Shown: piece after piece, positions 1 through 7,454 of the stretch | Position numbering within the stretch: the first letter of the stretch is position 1 | How the letters are laid out: each line of letters opens with the position of its first letter | NCBI RefSeq assembly: GCF_003330845.1 | Contig: NZ_CP026121.1 | Location: forward strand, 6,491,501 to 6,555,500 | Source of the DNA: Streptomyces sp. Go-475 | GTDB lineage: Bacteria; Actinomycetota; Actinomycetes; Streptomycetales; Streptomycetaceae | Reading direction: 5' to 3' | DNA: 64,000 bases | Notes under the pieces: model-generated | Database searches by the model: none | What the model saw: only the letters and a program-made list of their open reading frames with translations | What the model was told of the DNA's origin: nothing | Program-made: the position numbers and the translations under genes

Positions 1-519
1 GCCGTCGGCGCTCATCAGGGACTGACGGACCAGCTCCGCCGTGGTGGGGGAGTGCCCCTTGGGCAGATCGGGCTCCGACGGTGCCGACAGCGCCCCGAAG
101 ATGCGGTCCACCTCGGCCTGCTCGGCCTCTCCACCGCCGTCGAGCGTGCGACGCAGCTCCGCGTAGGCCTCCAGCTTGGCGCGCAGCCCGGCGAAGGCGA
201 ACGGCTTGACCAGGTACTGGAGCGCGCCGTGCCGCATCGCCGCCTGCACCGTGGACACGTCCCGCGCCGCGGTCACCATGATCACGTCGGTCTGGTGGCC
301 GCGCCGCCGCATCTCCTGGACGACCGCGAGCCCCGTCTCGTCGGGCAGGTAGTGGTCCATGAGGACCAGGTCCAGCCGGGGCAGCGTCTCCAGCTGGCGC
401 AGCGCGTCAGCGGCGCTGTGCGCCTCGCCCGCGACGTGGAAGCCGGGCACCTTCTCGACGTAGGCGGCATTGACCCGCGCGACCCTCGTGTCGTCGTCCA
501 CGACCAGGACCTCGATCAT
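1..519 (-). CDS. CitB/DcuR-type response regulator, 3' end outside window
   Basis: This is the receiver half of a two-component regulator, reading leftward and still open at the window edge (173 codons seen). The N-terminus MIEVLVVDDDTRVA has the acidic pocket; the phospho-acceptor Asp sits in LDLVLMDHYLPDE and the conserved Lys in QYLVKPF. The last visible residues are past the receiver domain, so the DNA-binding domain lies mostly outside. The ATG overlaps the kinase stop by one base (TGATG), so the two are translationally coupled. By family (CitB/DcuR) it should control uptake or metabolism of di- or tricarboxylates. That is an inference from family only; no target is visible. Confidence 0.85.
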   Translation of the reverse strand, partial: MIEVLVVDDDTRVARVNAAYVEKVPGFHVAGEAHSAADALRQLETLPRLDLVLMDHYLPDETGLAVVQEMRRRGHQTDVIMVTAARDVSTVQAAMRHGALQYLVKPFAFAGLRAKLEAYAELRRTLDGGGEAEQAEVDRIFGALSAPSEPDLPKGHSPTTAELVRQSLMSADG

Positions 520-2195
520 CACGACTCCTCCTCGGCGGCCCGCGGAGCCGACGGCACGCTCAGGGCCGGCTCCGGGCCGGGCTCGGCCAGCGCCTCGGGC
601 AGCACGACGGTGAACTCCGCGCCCCCGCCGTGCGCCCCGCCGACGGTCGCGCTGCCCCCCTGCCGCTCGGCGAGCCTGCGCACCAGGGACAGCCCGATGC
701 CCCGCTCCCGGTGTGCCGGCGGCTTCTTCGTGGACCATCCCTCGTTGAAGACCAACTCCCGGTGCTCCGGCGGGACCCCCGGCCCCGTGTCACGGACGCG
801 GAGCACCACCGTACGTCCCTCGGCGCGGAGTTCGACCTCCACGCGCGCGTGCGGCTTGCCCGCGACGGCGTCCAGGGCGTTGTCCACCAGGTTGCCGACG
901 ACGGTGACGAGCCCTTGGGGGTCGATCAGCCGGTCGGGCAGACGGGTCCGGTCCGACACCCACAGGGCGACGCCCCGCTCGGCCGCGACGGTCGCCTTGC
1001 CGACCAGCAGGGCGGCGAGCAGCGGGTCCTCGATCCGCTCGGTGACCTGCTCAGCGGTGGCCCGGTGGTCGCCGACCACCTCGCCGACGAACTCCACGGC
1101 GTCGTCGTACATCTCCAGTTCGAGCAGCCCCAGCAGGGTGTGCATCCGGTTGGCGTGTTCGTGGTCCTGGGCGCGCAGGGCGTCGATCAGACCCCGGGTG
1201 GAGTCGAGTTCGCGCCCCAGCTGCTCCAGTTCGGTGCGGTCGCGCAGGGTGGCCACGGCGCCGCCGTCGTCCGTGGGCATGCGGTTGGCGACGAGCACGC
1301 GCTGACCGCGGACGGTCAGCAGGTCCGTGCCGGCGACGCGTCCGGCCAGCACATCGGCCGTACGGCCCGCGCCGAGCGCCTCGTCGGGCGTGAGGCCCAC
1401 CACGGCGTCCCCAAGGCCGAGCAGACGCTGGGCTTCGTCGTTGACCAGGCGGATGCGGCCGGTGCGGTCCAGGGCGACGACGCCCTCCCGGATGCCGTGC
1501 AGCATCGCCTCGCGTTCCGACAGGAGCGCCGCGATGTCCGAGAAGGCGAGGTCCCTGGTCTGCCGGTGGACGCGCCGGGAGATGAGCCAGGCCGCCAGCG
1601 CGCCGACGGCCAGGGCGCCTCCGGCGTACGCGAGCAGCCCCGGGATGGCGTGGATCAGCCGGGCCCGGACGCTGTCGTAGGCGATGCCGACCGAGACGGC
1701 GCCGACGACGGTGCCGTCGCTGTCGCGCAGCGGCACCTTGCCCCGGGCGGAGCGGCCGAGGGTGCCGCTGTCGATCTCCATGACCTCGTGGCCGGCCAGG
1801 GCCTGGCCGGGGTCGGTCGAGACGATGCCGCCGATCTGTTTCGGGTCGGTGTGCGACCAGCGCACCCCGCGCCAGTCCATCACGACGATGTACTCGGCCT
1901 TGGTGGCCTTACGGATCCGCTCCGCCTCCTTCTGCACCGGACCGTCCGGCGAGGGCGGCGTGTCCCTCAGGTCCTTCACGAGGTCCGGCTGCTGCGCGGT
2001 CGTCTGCGCGATCGCGAGCGCGCGGCGCATCGCCTGGTCGTCGAGCTGGTCGCTGAGGGGCGCGAGGAACAACCCGGTCGCGAGGACCGCGACTCCCGCG
2101 GCGATCGCCACCTGCATCAGCAGCACCTGCGAGAACATACGCCGCGGCAGACCGAGGCGCAGGCGGCGTGCGGGGGGAGTGGGGCTCATACCCAA
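519..2195 (-). CDS. CitA/DcuS-family sensor histidine kinase
   Basis: A 558-residue membrane sensor kinase. A transmembrane segment at about 22-46 is followed by an extracytoplasmic sensor domain (48-182), a second transmembrane segment (186-206), a PAS region (about 225-325), and an SPOB-like dimerisation region with the probable phospho-His at H345 in QDHEHANRMH. The ATPase has an N box (NLVDNALDA), DTGPGVP and GIGLSLV. This layout is typical of CitA/DcuS kinases that sense carboxylates outside the cell. Met3 (start at 2189) is an equally good start. The upstream gap 2196-2332 holds a TTGATCAA palindrome (2246-2253) and the dyad TGCAG-AGG-CTGCA (2258-2270), possible operators. Confidence 0.9.
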   Translation of the reverse strand: MGMSPTPPARRLRLGLPRRMFSQVLLMQVAIAAGVAVLATGLFLAPLSDQLDDQAMRRALAIAQTTAQQPDLVKDLRDTPPSPDGPVQKEAERIRKATKAEYIVVMDWRGVRWSHTDPKQIGGIVSTDPGQALAGHEVMEIDSGTLGRSARGKVPLRDSDGTVVGAVSVGIAYDSVRARLIHAIPGLLAYAGGALAVGALAAWLISRRVHRQTRDLAFSDIAALLSEREAMLHGIREGVVALDRTGRIRLVNDEAQRLLGLGDAVVGLTPDEALGAGRTADVLAGRVAGTDLLTVRGQRVLVANRMPTDDGGAVATLRDRTELEQLGRELDSTRGLIDALRAQDHEHANRMHTLLGLLELEMYDDAVEFVGEVVGDHRATAEQVTERIEDPLLAALLVGKATVAAERGVALWVSDRTRLPDRLIDPQGLVTVVGNLVDNALDAVAGKPHARVEVELRAEGRTVVLRVRDTGPGVPPEHRELVFNEGWSTKKPPAHRERGIGLSLVRRLAERQGGSATVGGAHGGGAEFTVVLPEALAEPGPEPALSVPSAPRAAEEES

Positions 2196-2332
2196 GAAGG
2201 TACGTGCGGCTGCCTGGCTGCCGTAACGGGTGTGGCGTGGATCTCTTGATCAATGCGTGCAGAGGCTGCATCGACGTCCGGGGAGTCGGCGTCAAGGGCG
2301 GATGGTGACGGCACTGCCCCTGGCGCCGGCCG

Positions 2333-3277
2333 TCAGCTCGCCAGGGCCGTCGTCAGTCTGGCCTCGCGTACCGCCACCACGTCCATCCGGGCGGGTGATC
2401 CGAGGACCGCCGCGCCGCAGCTCTCCGGGCGGGGCGGCAGGCCCGCGGCCTGGGCCACGTCGACGTGCCAGCGGCGCCCGTCGGTATGGGCGACGGTCAC
2501 CTCCCAGCGCGGAGCGGCACCGGCCGTGCGGACGACGCTCAGCGCCTCGGCCGCGTAGTCGCCGATCCTGGTGCGCACGGCGAGTTCGGCGGCCTGGCCG
2601 GGCCGTTCCCAGGCCGAGCTGCCCCGGCACCCCTCCATGACGATCCGTCCCTCGCGCGCACCGTGCAGGACCTCTTTGAGGGTGTGCGCCTCGGCCCGGC
2701 CGTACGCGTATCCGTACGGCAGCACGAGCACCGTCGGGGAGAAGCGGTGACCACCCAGATGGGTGACCTCCCAGACGCCCTCGACCCCCGACGTGGCGAG
2801 TTCGGCCGCGAGGGGGCGGCCGAGGAGGGCGCAGCAGCGGTCGCGCTTGCCGTTGGTGCAGACGAGCGCGAGCGGGTCACCGTCGTGCGGGCGTCCGCCG
2901 AGCTGCGCGTCGAAGGAGTGGTGGTCGCCACGGCCGAGTGCGGCGAAGTCGAGATCGAGCAGCTGCCCCGGGTCCGAGGTCGTGGCGCTGTGCAGCCACA
3001 CGTTCCCCGGCACGGTGTGGGCCGCGTACACCCGGCGCGTGGCGGGCATGCGACGGTCCGCGTGGCGCCCGGGGCGGCGGATGAGCGCGATCCGTACGCC
3101 CGTGTCCTTCGCGGCCGCCTCCAGGGCACGTCCCAGCGTGGGGTCCAGGTGGCTCGAGGTGAGCGCTTTGGCACCCCACGGGCCGGGCTGTTCCAGCAAC
3201 AGCCAGGTCCTGGCGGTGGCCGCGGTCCCCGCAACGGGCTCGTCGAGGTCCCGCGAGACGCTTGAGCACGTACTCAC
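2333..3277 (-). CDS. Sucraseferredoxin-like (thioredoxin-fold [2Fe-2S]) protein
   Basis: A 314-residue protein of the sucrase/ferredoxin-like family. Recognised from CTNGKRDRCCA (Cys140, Cys148, Cys149), the segment VTHLGGHRF followed by LPYGYAYGR, and GCRGSSAWE (Cys217). Family members are thioredoxin-like [2Fe-2S] proteins of unknown cellular role. The GTG start at 3277 abuts a 19-bp iron box, and a TAGGCT hexamer ends 8 nt before the start. There is no good Shine-Dalgarno, so the mRNA is probably leaderless and blocked by an iron repressor. I see no other plausible in-frame start nearby. The neighbours are a carboxylate-type two-component system downstream and citrate-synthase-like genes upstream. 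Confidence 0.85.
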   Translation of the reverse strand: MSTCSSVSRDLDEPVAGTAATARTWLLLEQPGPWGAKALTSSHLDPTLGRALEAAAKDTGVRIALIRRPGRHADRRMPATRRVYAAHTVPGNVWLHSATTSDPGQLLDLDFAALGRGDHHSFDAQLGGRPHDGDPLALVCTNGKRDRCCALLGRPLAAELATSGVEGVWEVTHLGGHRFSPTVLVLPYGYAYGRAEAHTLKEVLHGAREGRIVMEGCRGSSAWERPGQAAELAVRTRIGDYAAEALSVVRTAGAAPRWEVTVAHTDGRRWHVDVAQAAGLPPRPESCGAAVLGSPARMDVVAVREARLTTALAS

Positions 3278-3296
3278 AGAGGTGAGCCTAACCTGA
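3278..3296 (-). promoter_or_regulatory. Iron box (DmdR/IdeR-type operator)
   Basis: On the minus strand the 19-mer reads TCAGGTTAGGCTCACCTCT. It agrees at 16 of 19 positions with the Streptomyces iron box I remember (TTAGGTTAGGCTCACCTAA). It directly abuts the GTG start of the sucraseferredoxin-like gene and covers the likely -10 element. Iron-loaded DmdR binding there would block transcription, so the gene should be induced when iron is scarce. Confidence 0.75.
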
Positions 3297-3330
3297 GTTG
3301 GCTCACGGCTCCTCCCGGGCCCGCAATGTC

Positions 3331-4587
3331 CTACTCCGGCAGTGGCTGAGGCGGCTTGGCGCCCGTGTAGAGACCGCTCGGGCGCATGCGCAGCGGGCGT
3401 TCGCCGTACTCCTCCAGGGCGTGGGCGATCCAGCCCGCCGTACGGGCCACGGCGAAGATCGTCTCTCCCGCGGCCGCGGGCATGCCGCAGGACGTCGTGA
3501 GCACGGCGAGCGCCAGGTCGACGTTGGCGTGCAGCGGGGCGTGGCGGGCCGTGGTCTCGACGATCTCGCGGGCCGCGAGGAGGGCGGGCTCTGCTTTGGG
3601 GACGTCCTCCAGGGCGGCGAAGAGGGCACGCGCGCGTGGGTCCTCACCGGGGTACAGCCGGTGGCCGAGTCCCGGGATCCGGCGTCCGGCGCGCAGTTCG
3701 CCCGCGATCACGGGGGCCGGGTCGCCCTGCTCGAGGACGTCCCGGAGAAGCCGGTGGGCGAGTCCGCTGGCCGCGCCGTGCAGCGGCCCCTCGATGACGC
3801 CGAGCCCGGCGGAGACCGCCGCGTAGGCGTGGGCCCGGGCCGACGCGGCGACCCGCACCGCGAGCGTGGAGGCGGCCAGGTCGTGATCGGCCAGGAGGGC
3901 GAGGGCGGTGTCGAGGGCGCGCAGGGAGGCCTCGCCGGGTTCCCGGCGGGACAGCCGGGACCACAGTCGGTGGGCCAGCGGGCCCGTGTCGCTGCGGTCG
4001 CGGCCCACCACCGGCAGGGCGGCGACGAGCGTGGGGATGAGGGTGCGCGCGGTGCCGAGGACGGCGTCCTCGGACAGGTCGAAGCGCAGCGGGTCGGCGG
4101 TCGCGGCAGCCGTCGTCGCGACCCGCAGCAGGTCGGCGGGGGCGGCGTGTTCGGGCAGGGCCTCGACGGCACGGCGGGCGACGGCGATGGAGGCGGCGGG
4201 TGCGGTGAAGGTGCTGCCCGGGCGCATCCTGCCGGTCCACAGCCACTCGGCGACCTCCTCGTAGCTGTGCCGGGTGGCCAGCTCGACCGCGTCGACGCCG
4301 CGGTAGTAGTAGCGGTCGCTCTCGATGAGCGTGAGGCGGGTCCGTACGGAGAGTTCGCCGCCGGAGCCGGAACCGCCCGAGCTGTCGCGCCGGTTGCGCC
4401 GGGCGAGCGCCTCGACCTCCCGGGCGTCGAAGGTGCTGCCCCGGCCGCCGGACACGCGACGGCTGCTGAGCTGGCCGCGGCTCACGTACGCGTACACGGT
4501 CTCCGGTTTCACGCCGAGCAGCTCGGCGGCCTCCCTGGTGCTCAGTCGCCGTTCCGCGTCGAGGGGGGCGGGCTCTTGATCGCGCAT
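3331..4587 (-). CDS. Citrate-synthase-like protein with N-terminal HTH domain
   Basis: 418 residues. Residues 15-64 form a MerR/excisionase-type helix-turn-helix (STREAAELLGVKPETVYAYV, then FDAREVEALARR). The remainder is a citrate-synthase fold with the catalytic-site signatures GPLHGAAS, GLGHRLYPGEDPRA and HANVDLAL, so both active-site His and the Asp appear present. The ATG at 4587 was chosen because family homology starts there; the frame stays open upstream only through the divergent promoter. The gene is transcribed away from a second citrate-synthase-like gene across 109 bp. The fusion suggests an enzyme that also binds DNA, perhaps its own divergent promoter. Whether it makes citrate or methylcitrate cannot be read from sequence. 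Confidence 0.88.
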   Translation of the reverse strand: MRDQEPAPLDAERRLSTREAAELLGVKPETVYAYVSRGQLSSRRVSGGRGSTFDAREVEALARRNRRDSSGGSGSGGELSVRTRLTLIESDRYYYRGVDAVELATRHSYEEVAEWLWTGRMRPGSTFTAPAASIAVARRAVEALPEHAAPADLLRVATTAAATADPLRFDLSEDAVLGTARTLIPTLVAALPVVGRDRSDTGPLAHRLWSRLSRREPGEASLRALDTALALLADHDLAASTLAVRVAASARAHAYAAVSAGLGVIEGPLHGAASGLAHRLLRDVLEQGDPAPVIAGELRAGRRIPGLGHRLYPGEDPRARALFAALEDVPKAEPALLAAREIVETTARHAPLHANVDLALAVLTTSCGMPAAAGETIFAVARTAGWIAHALEEYGERPLRMRPSGLYTGAKPPQPLPE

Positions 4588-4696
4588 GGGGGTCACCGTA
4601 TCCGGCAGCAGACCATTGACTGATTTATTGATCGAATCAATATTGACACAACTCAAGTCAAGCATGGACAGTCGAATCAAGTCCAGGGAGGAAGAC
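4588..4696. promoter_or_regulatory. Divergent promoter with AT-rich dyads
   Basis: This 109-bp gap is strikingly AT-rich for the window. It contains a perfect 7-bp inverted repeat, TATTGAT-CGA-ATCAATA (4626-4642), and two copies of TCGAATCAA (4632-4640 and 4672-4680). Further TTGAC and GTCAA words lie around 4616-4622 and 4643-4661. The layout suits an operator shared by both citrate-synthase genes. The HTH-containing synthase is the obvious candidate ligand, by inference only. Confidence 0.55.
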
Positions 4697-5857
4697 ATGT
4701 CCGTCAACAGGTCCGCAGCCACTCTCCTCGAAGCGCCGCGGGGGCTCGCCGGGGTCGTCGTCACCGACACCCGGATCGGTGACGTCCGCGGTCTCGAGGG
4801 CTTCTACCACTACCGGCAGTACTCGGCCGTCGACCTCGCGCGCACTCGTGGGTTCGAGGACGTCTGGCACCTGCTCGTGCACGGCGACCTGCCCGACGCC
4901 GGGCGCAGCGCGGCCTTCGCCGCCGAGACCGCCGCGCTGCGGCGACTGCCCGACGAGGTGCGAGCGGCCCTGCCGGCCATCGCGGCCGCCGGTGGACGCT
5001 CCGGCCCGCTCGCCGGCATGCGCACGGCGCTGTCACTGCTGGGCGCGGCCAAGGGCTTCCGCCCCGTGTACGACATCGACGCCGAGCGGCGCCGGCGGGA
5101 CACGCTCGAGGCGGCCGCCGCCGTGCCCACCCTGCTCACCGCCCTGCACCGGCTGGGGAAAGGGCTCGAACCGGTGGAGCCGCGCGAGGACCTGTCGTAC
5201 GCGGCGAACTACCTGTACATGTTGACGGGGTCGGTGCCGACCGAACAGCACGCCCGGGCGATCGAGCAATACCTGATCTCAACCATTGATCATGGATTCA
5301 ATGCATCCACGTTCACGGCCCGGGTCATCGCCTCCACGGGCGCGGACGTGGCGGCGTGCCTCGCCGGTGCGGTGGCGGCGCTGTCCGGGCCGCTGCACGG
5401 CGGCGCGCCCAGCCGGGCGCTGGACACCCTGGATGCGATCGGCACCCCGGACCGTATCGACTCGTGGGTGCGTCAGCGGGTGCTCGCCGGTGAGCGCATC
5501 ATGGGCTTCGGGCACGCGATCTACCGCACGGAGGACCCCCGGTCCCGGATGCTGCGGGAGGTCGCCCAGCAGTTCGGCGGCCCCCGGGTGGACTTCGCCG
5601 TCGAGGTCGAGCGTCACGTCGAGGCGATACTGGCGGAGCTGAAGCCCGGCCGCGAACTCCACACCAACGTCGAGTACTACGCGGGTGTGGTCATGGAGCT
5701 CTGCGGCCTGCCCCGCGAGATGTTCACACCGACGTTCGCCGCCGCGCGCGTGGTGGGCTGGAGCGCCAACATCCTGGAGCAGGCGGAGGACACGAAGATC
5801 ATCCGTCCGGTGGCGCGGTACGTGGGGCCTGAGGCGCCGGCGCCCGTGCCTGCCTGA
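4697..5857 (+). CDS. Citrate synthase-like protein (CitA/citrate synthase 2 type)
   Basis: 386 residues, full-length for the family. Catalytic signatures: DHGFNASTF, GPLHGGAPS, GFGHAIYRTEDPR and TNVEYYAGVV. The last places Glu where classical citrate synthases have the catalytic Asp; as I recall this is common in actinobacterial citrate synthase 2 proteins, so it need not mean loss of function. The ATG at 4697 has a strong GGGAGGAAG ribosome site 3 nt upstream. It condenses oxaloacetate (or a relative) with an acyl-CoA. It probably shares regulation with the divergent HTH-citrate synthase. Confidence 0.9.
   Translation: MSVNRSAATLLEAPRGLAGVVVTDTRIGDVRGLEGFYHYRQYSAVDLARTRGFEDVWHLLVHGDLPDAGRSAAFAAETAALRRLPDEVRAALPAIAAAGGRSGPLAGMRTALSLLGAAKGFRPVYDIDAERRRRDTLEAAAAVPTLLTALHRLGKGLEPVEPREDLSYAANYLYMLTGSVPTEQHARAIEQYLISTIDHGFNASTFTARVIASTGADVAACLAGAVAALSGPLHGGAPSRALDTLDAIGTPDRIDSWVRQRVLAGERIMGFGHAIYRTEDPRSRMLREVAQQFGGPRVDFAVEVERHVEAILAELKPGRELHTNVEYYAGVVMELCGLPREMFTPTFAAARVVGWSANILEQAEDTKIIRPVARYVGPEAPAPVPA
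5285..5302. promoter_or_regulatory. AT-rich dyad inside citrate synthase gene (candidate operator)
   Basis: Codons for the STIDHGFNAS segment use a run of AT-rich, rare-for-Streptomyces triplets (TCA, ATT, GAT, CAT, GGA, AAT, GCA). They create ATTGA...TCAAT arms that resemble the ATTGAT/ATCAAT arms of the divergent promoter. The protein motif is conserved, but the codon choice is not forced by it. This could be an intragenic operator, or coincidence. Confidence 0.25.
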
Positions 5858-5866
5858 GGCGCCACA

Positions 5867-5976
5867 CCGCACCCGTCTGCGAGAAGGCCGCACCGGCCTG
5901 CGCGAAGAAGCCACACCGGCCTGCGCGAATGCCGCACCCGCCTGCGAAAAGAAAGTCACACCTGCCTGCGAGAAGG
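5867..5976 (+). repeat. Five-copy 21-24 bp imperfect tandem repeat
   Basis: Downstream of the citrate synthase stop, five units of the form CCGCACC-N-GCCTGCG-N-GAAG follow head to tail, beginning near 5867, 5888, 5911, 5932 and 5956. A degenerate sixth follows. They end just before a terminator hairpin. No gene explains them. Confidence 0.7.
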
Positions 5977-5994
5977 CGGCACGGCAGAGCGAAA

Positions 5995-6020
5995 GGCCCG
6001 GCACCACGAGGTGCCGGGCC
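5995..6020. terminator. Bidirectional hairpin terminator
   Basis: Perfect 10-bp stem GGCCCGGCAC / GTGCCGGGCC around a 6-nt loop (CACGAG), between the convergent citrate synthase and the small hypothetical gene. There is no clear T tract. Confidence 0.65.
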
Positions 6021-6051
6021 GCAGTGCCGGTTCGATGGGTGACCGACAGGA

Positions 6052-6291
6052 TCAGGCGTCGGGAATGTCGGCCTTGGCGTCGATGAGGGTCTTGCGGGTG
6101 ACCACGACGATGCGCTCGTAGTCGGCCCGGGACGCGTCGGCGGGAAGCTTTCCGTCGAGTTCCTCGGTGAGGTCCGTGCCGATCACTGCGAACCTGCCGT
6201 CGGACAGCTCGAAGATATCGGGGCAATTGGCGCCTGTCGCACTGCCCCGCGCGCTGGGAGGGGTGCCAATCCGACGGATGATGTGGCTCAC
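6052..6291 (-). CDS. Conserved actinobacterial hypothetical protein (79 aa)
   Basis: Small acidic protein read leftward. The recognisable core is CPDIFELSDG-FAVIGTD, then LPADASRADYERIVVV and a C-terminal TLIDAKADIPDA. I recall this family as common in Streptomyces and unassigned, often near XRE-type regulators, none of which is seen here. The GTG at 6291 (SHIIRRIG) was chosen because an AAGGA sequence lies upstream and the longer frame before it has no family-like residues. No membrane segment or signal peptide. Confidence 0.65.
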   Translation of the reverse strand: MSHIIRRIGTPPSARGSATGANCPDIFELSDGRFAVIGTDLTEELDGKLPADASRADYERIVVVTRKTLIDAKADIPDA

Positions 6292-6577
6292 TGTTCTGGC
6301 GTTCCTTTTGATCTCGAGGCTTGGTGCGCACTGTAGCCTGCGGTGCGATGCGGCCCTGTGGGGCCGCGGCCTCGACAACCGGGCGGCGTGGAGCGGCGGT
6401 TCGGCGGTGGTCGACCCGGTTCGCGGGATGCGCAGTAGTCAACCTTGTTGGCACCTGGGCAAACGCGTCGGTTATGGCTTCGTTACCGCCCAGCCGTGTG
6501 ATGCGTTCAGGAGAGTGATCCCCGAGGTACGGCGCTTACGGCGGGGGCGGCACATGGCCGGCCCCGACCCCGCCTCC

Positions 6578-7135
6578 CTACTCGGCCGGCGGTTCCCCCA
6601 CCACCCACCACTCGTCGATGTCCGCCTCCTCCAACTGCACGAGGAGATCGTCGACCATGCGTCCGAGCCGTGCCTCTTCCGAGGTGCCGACGAGGGTCGC
6701 CCGGTGCGGGCGGGAGGCGTACCAGTACTCGCGGAAGATCGGGTTCTGCAGCATGCTCCGGGCGAAGCCGAAGAACTCCTCCCGGGTCATGTTGCCCATG
6801 CGGTAGTAGCACAGTGCGTTGGTGTAGAGGGCGTTGGCGAACAGGAACTGGCGCTGCTTCCCGGGCGGCACGGTCCCGTCGTAGGCGTCCAGCACCTCGG
6901 CCAGCTCCGGGTCGTCCATCGCCTTGCTCAGCAACTCCCAGTGCAGCCGCTGCTGATGGGCGAAGTCGGTCCGGCGCTGGGAGCGCGCGGCCTCCTCTAG
7001 GTGCTCGATCCGGGCACGCAGCGCGTGGAGCCTGGGCCAGTGCACGGCCAGGGCGACGACGGTGCCCGCCGCCAGGCCGATTCCGGCCGAGGCGGTGGCC
7101 CTCAGTCCTCGCATCGCAACATTCTGTGTGGCCAT
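6578..7135 (-). CDS. DUF6082 family membrane-anchored protein
   Basis: 185 residues. One N-terminal hydrophobic segment (about 10-33, GIGLAAGTVVALAVHW) is followed by a coiled stretch (ALRARIEHLEEAARSQRR) and a helical domain. That domain contains FANALYTNALCYYRMGNMTREEFFG and MLQNPIFREYWYASRPHR, which I associate with DUF6082. Such proteins are abundant in Streptomyces, with no known function. The ATG at 7135 is the start because the coding pattern begins there. It is divergent from the CobW-type gene. Its 3' neighbour across a 286-bp gap is a small hypothetical gene on the same strand. Confidence 0.75.
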   Translation of the reverse strand: MATQNVAMRGLRATASAGIGLAAGTVVALAVHWPRLHALRARIEHLEEAARSQRRTDFAHQQRLHWELLSKAMDDPELAEVLDAYDGTVPPGKQRQFLFANALYTNALCYYRMGNMTREEFFGFARSMLQNPIFREYWYASRPHRATLVGTSEEARLGRMVDDLLVQLEEADIDEWWVVGEPPAE

Positions 7136-7454
7136 GTCAACCCCCGATTCAGACGGCCGTCCGCCGGTCGTCGGGGTGCGGGTCGACTGGAGGGGACCGG
7201 CGCGCGGTGGGCGGCGCTTTCCGTCTCCCAGAGTGCCGAGCGGCTCTGATCGGCGGGGAGGCGGAGGAGAGGCGCACGGAGGGAAGCGAGGGTCGCACAA
7301 ACCGGCGCCATGCCCAACGTCTGCCCCGCGAGTGCTGCTAACAATCGTTCACTTCGTCGCGTTCTGAGGCTCGTATCCTGGGGCGGCATCCCCATTTCCT
7401 CCGTGTGCCGGGAACGTGAGCCGGTGCACGCGTCGGCGTGAGAGAGGTCGCACG
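7136..7454. other. Divergent intergenic region upstream of cobW-type gene
   Basis: 319 bp without a convincing gene. Near the right end TTCACT and TATCCT could be a promoter for the CobW-type gene. I looked for a Zur-type palindrome, as expected for zinc-linked COG0523 genes, and saw none. Confidence 0.4.
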
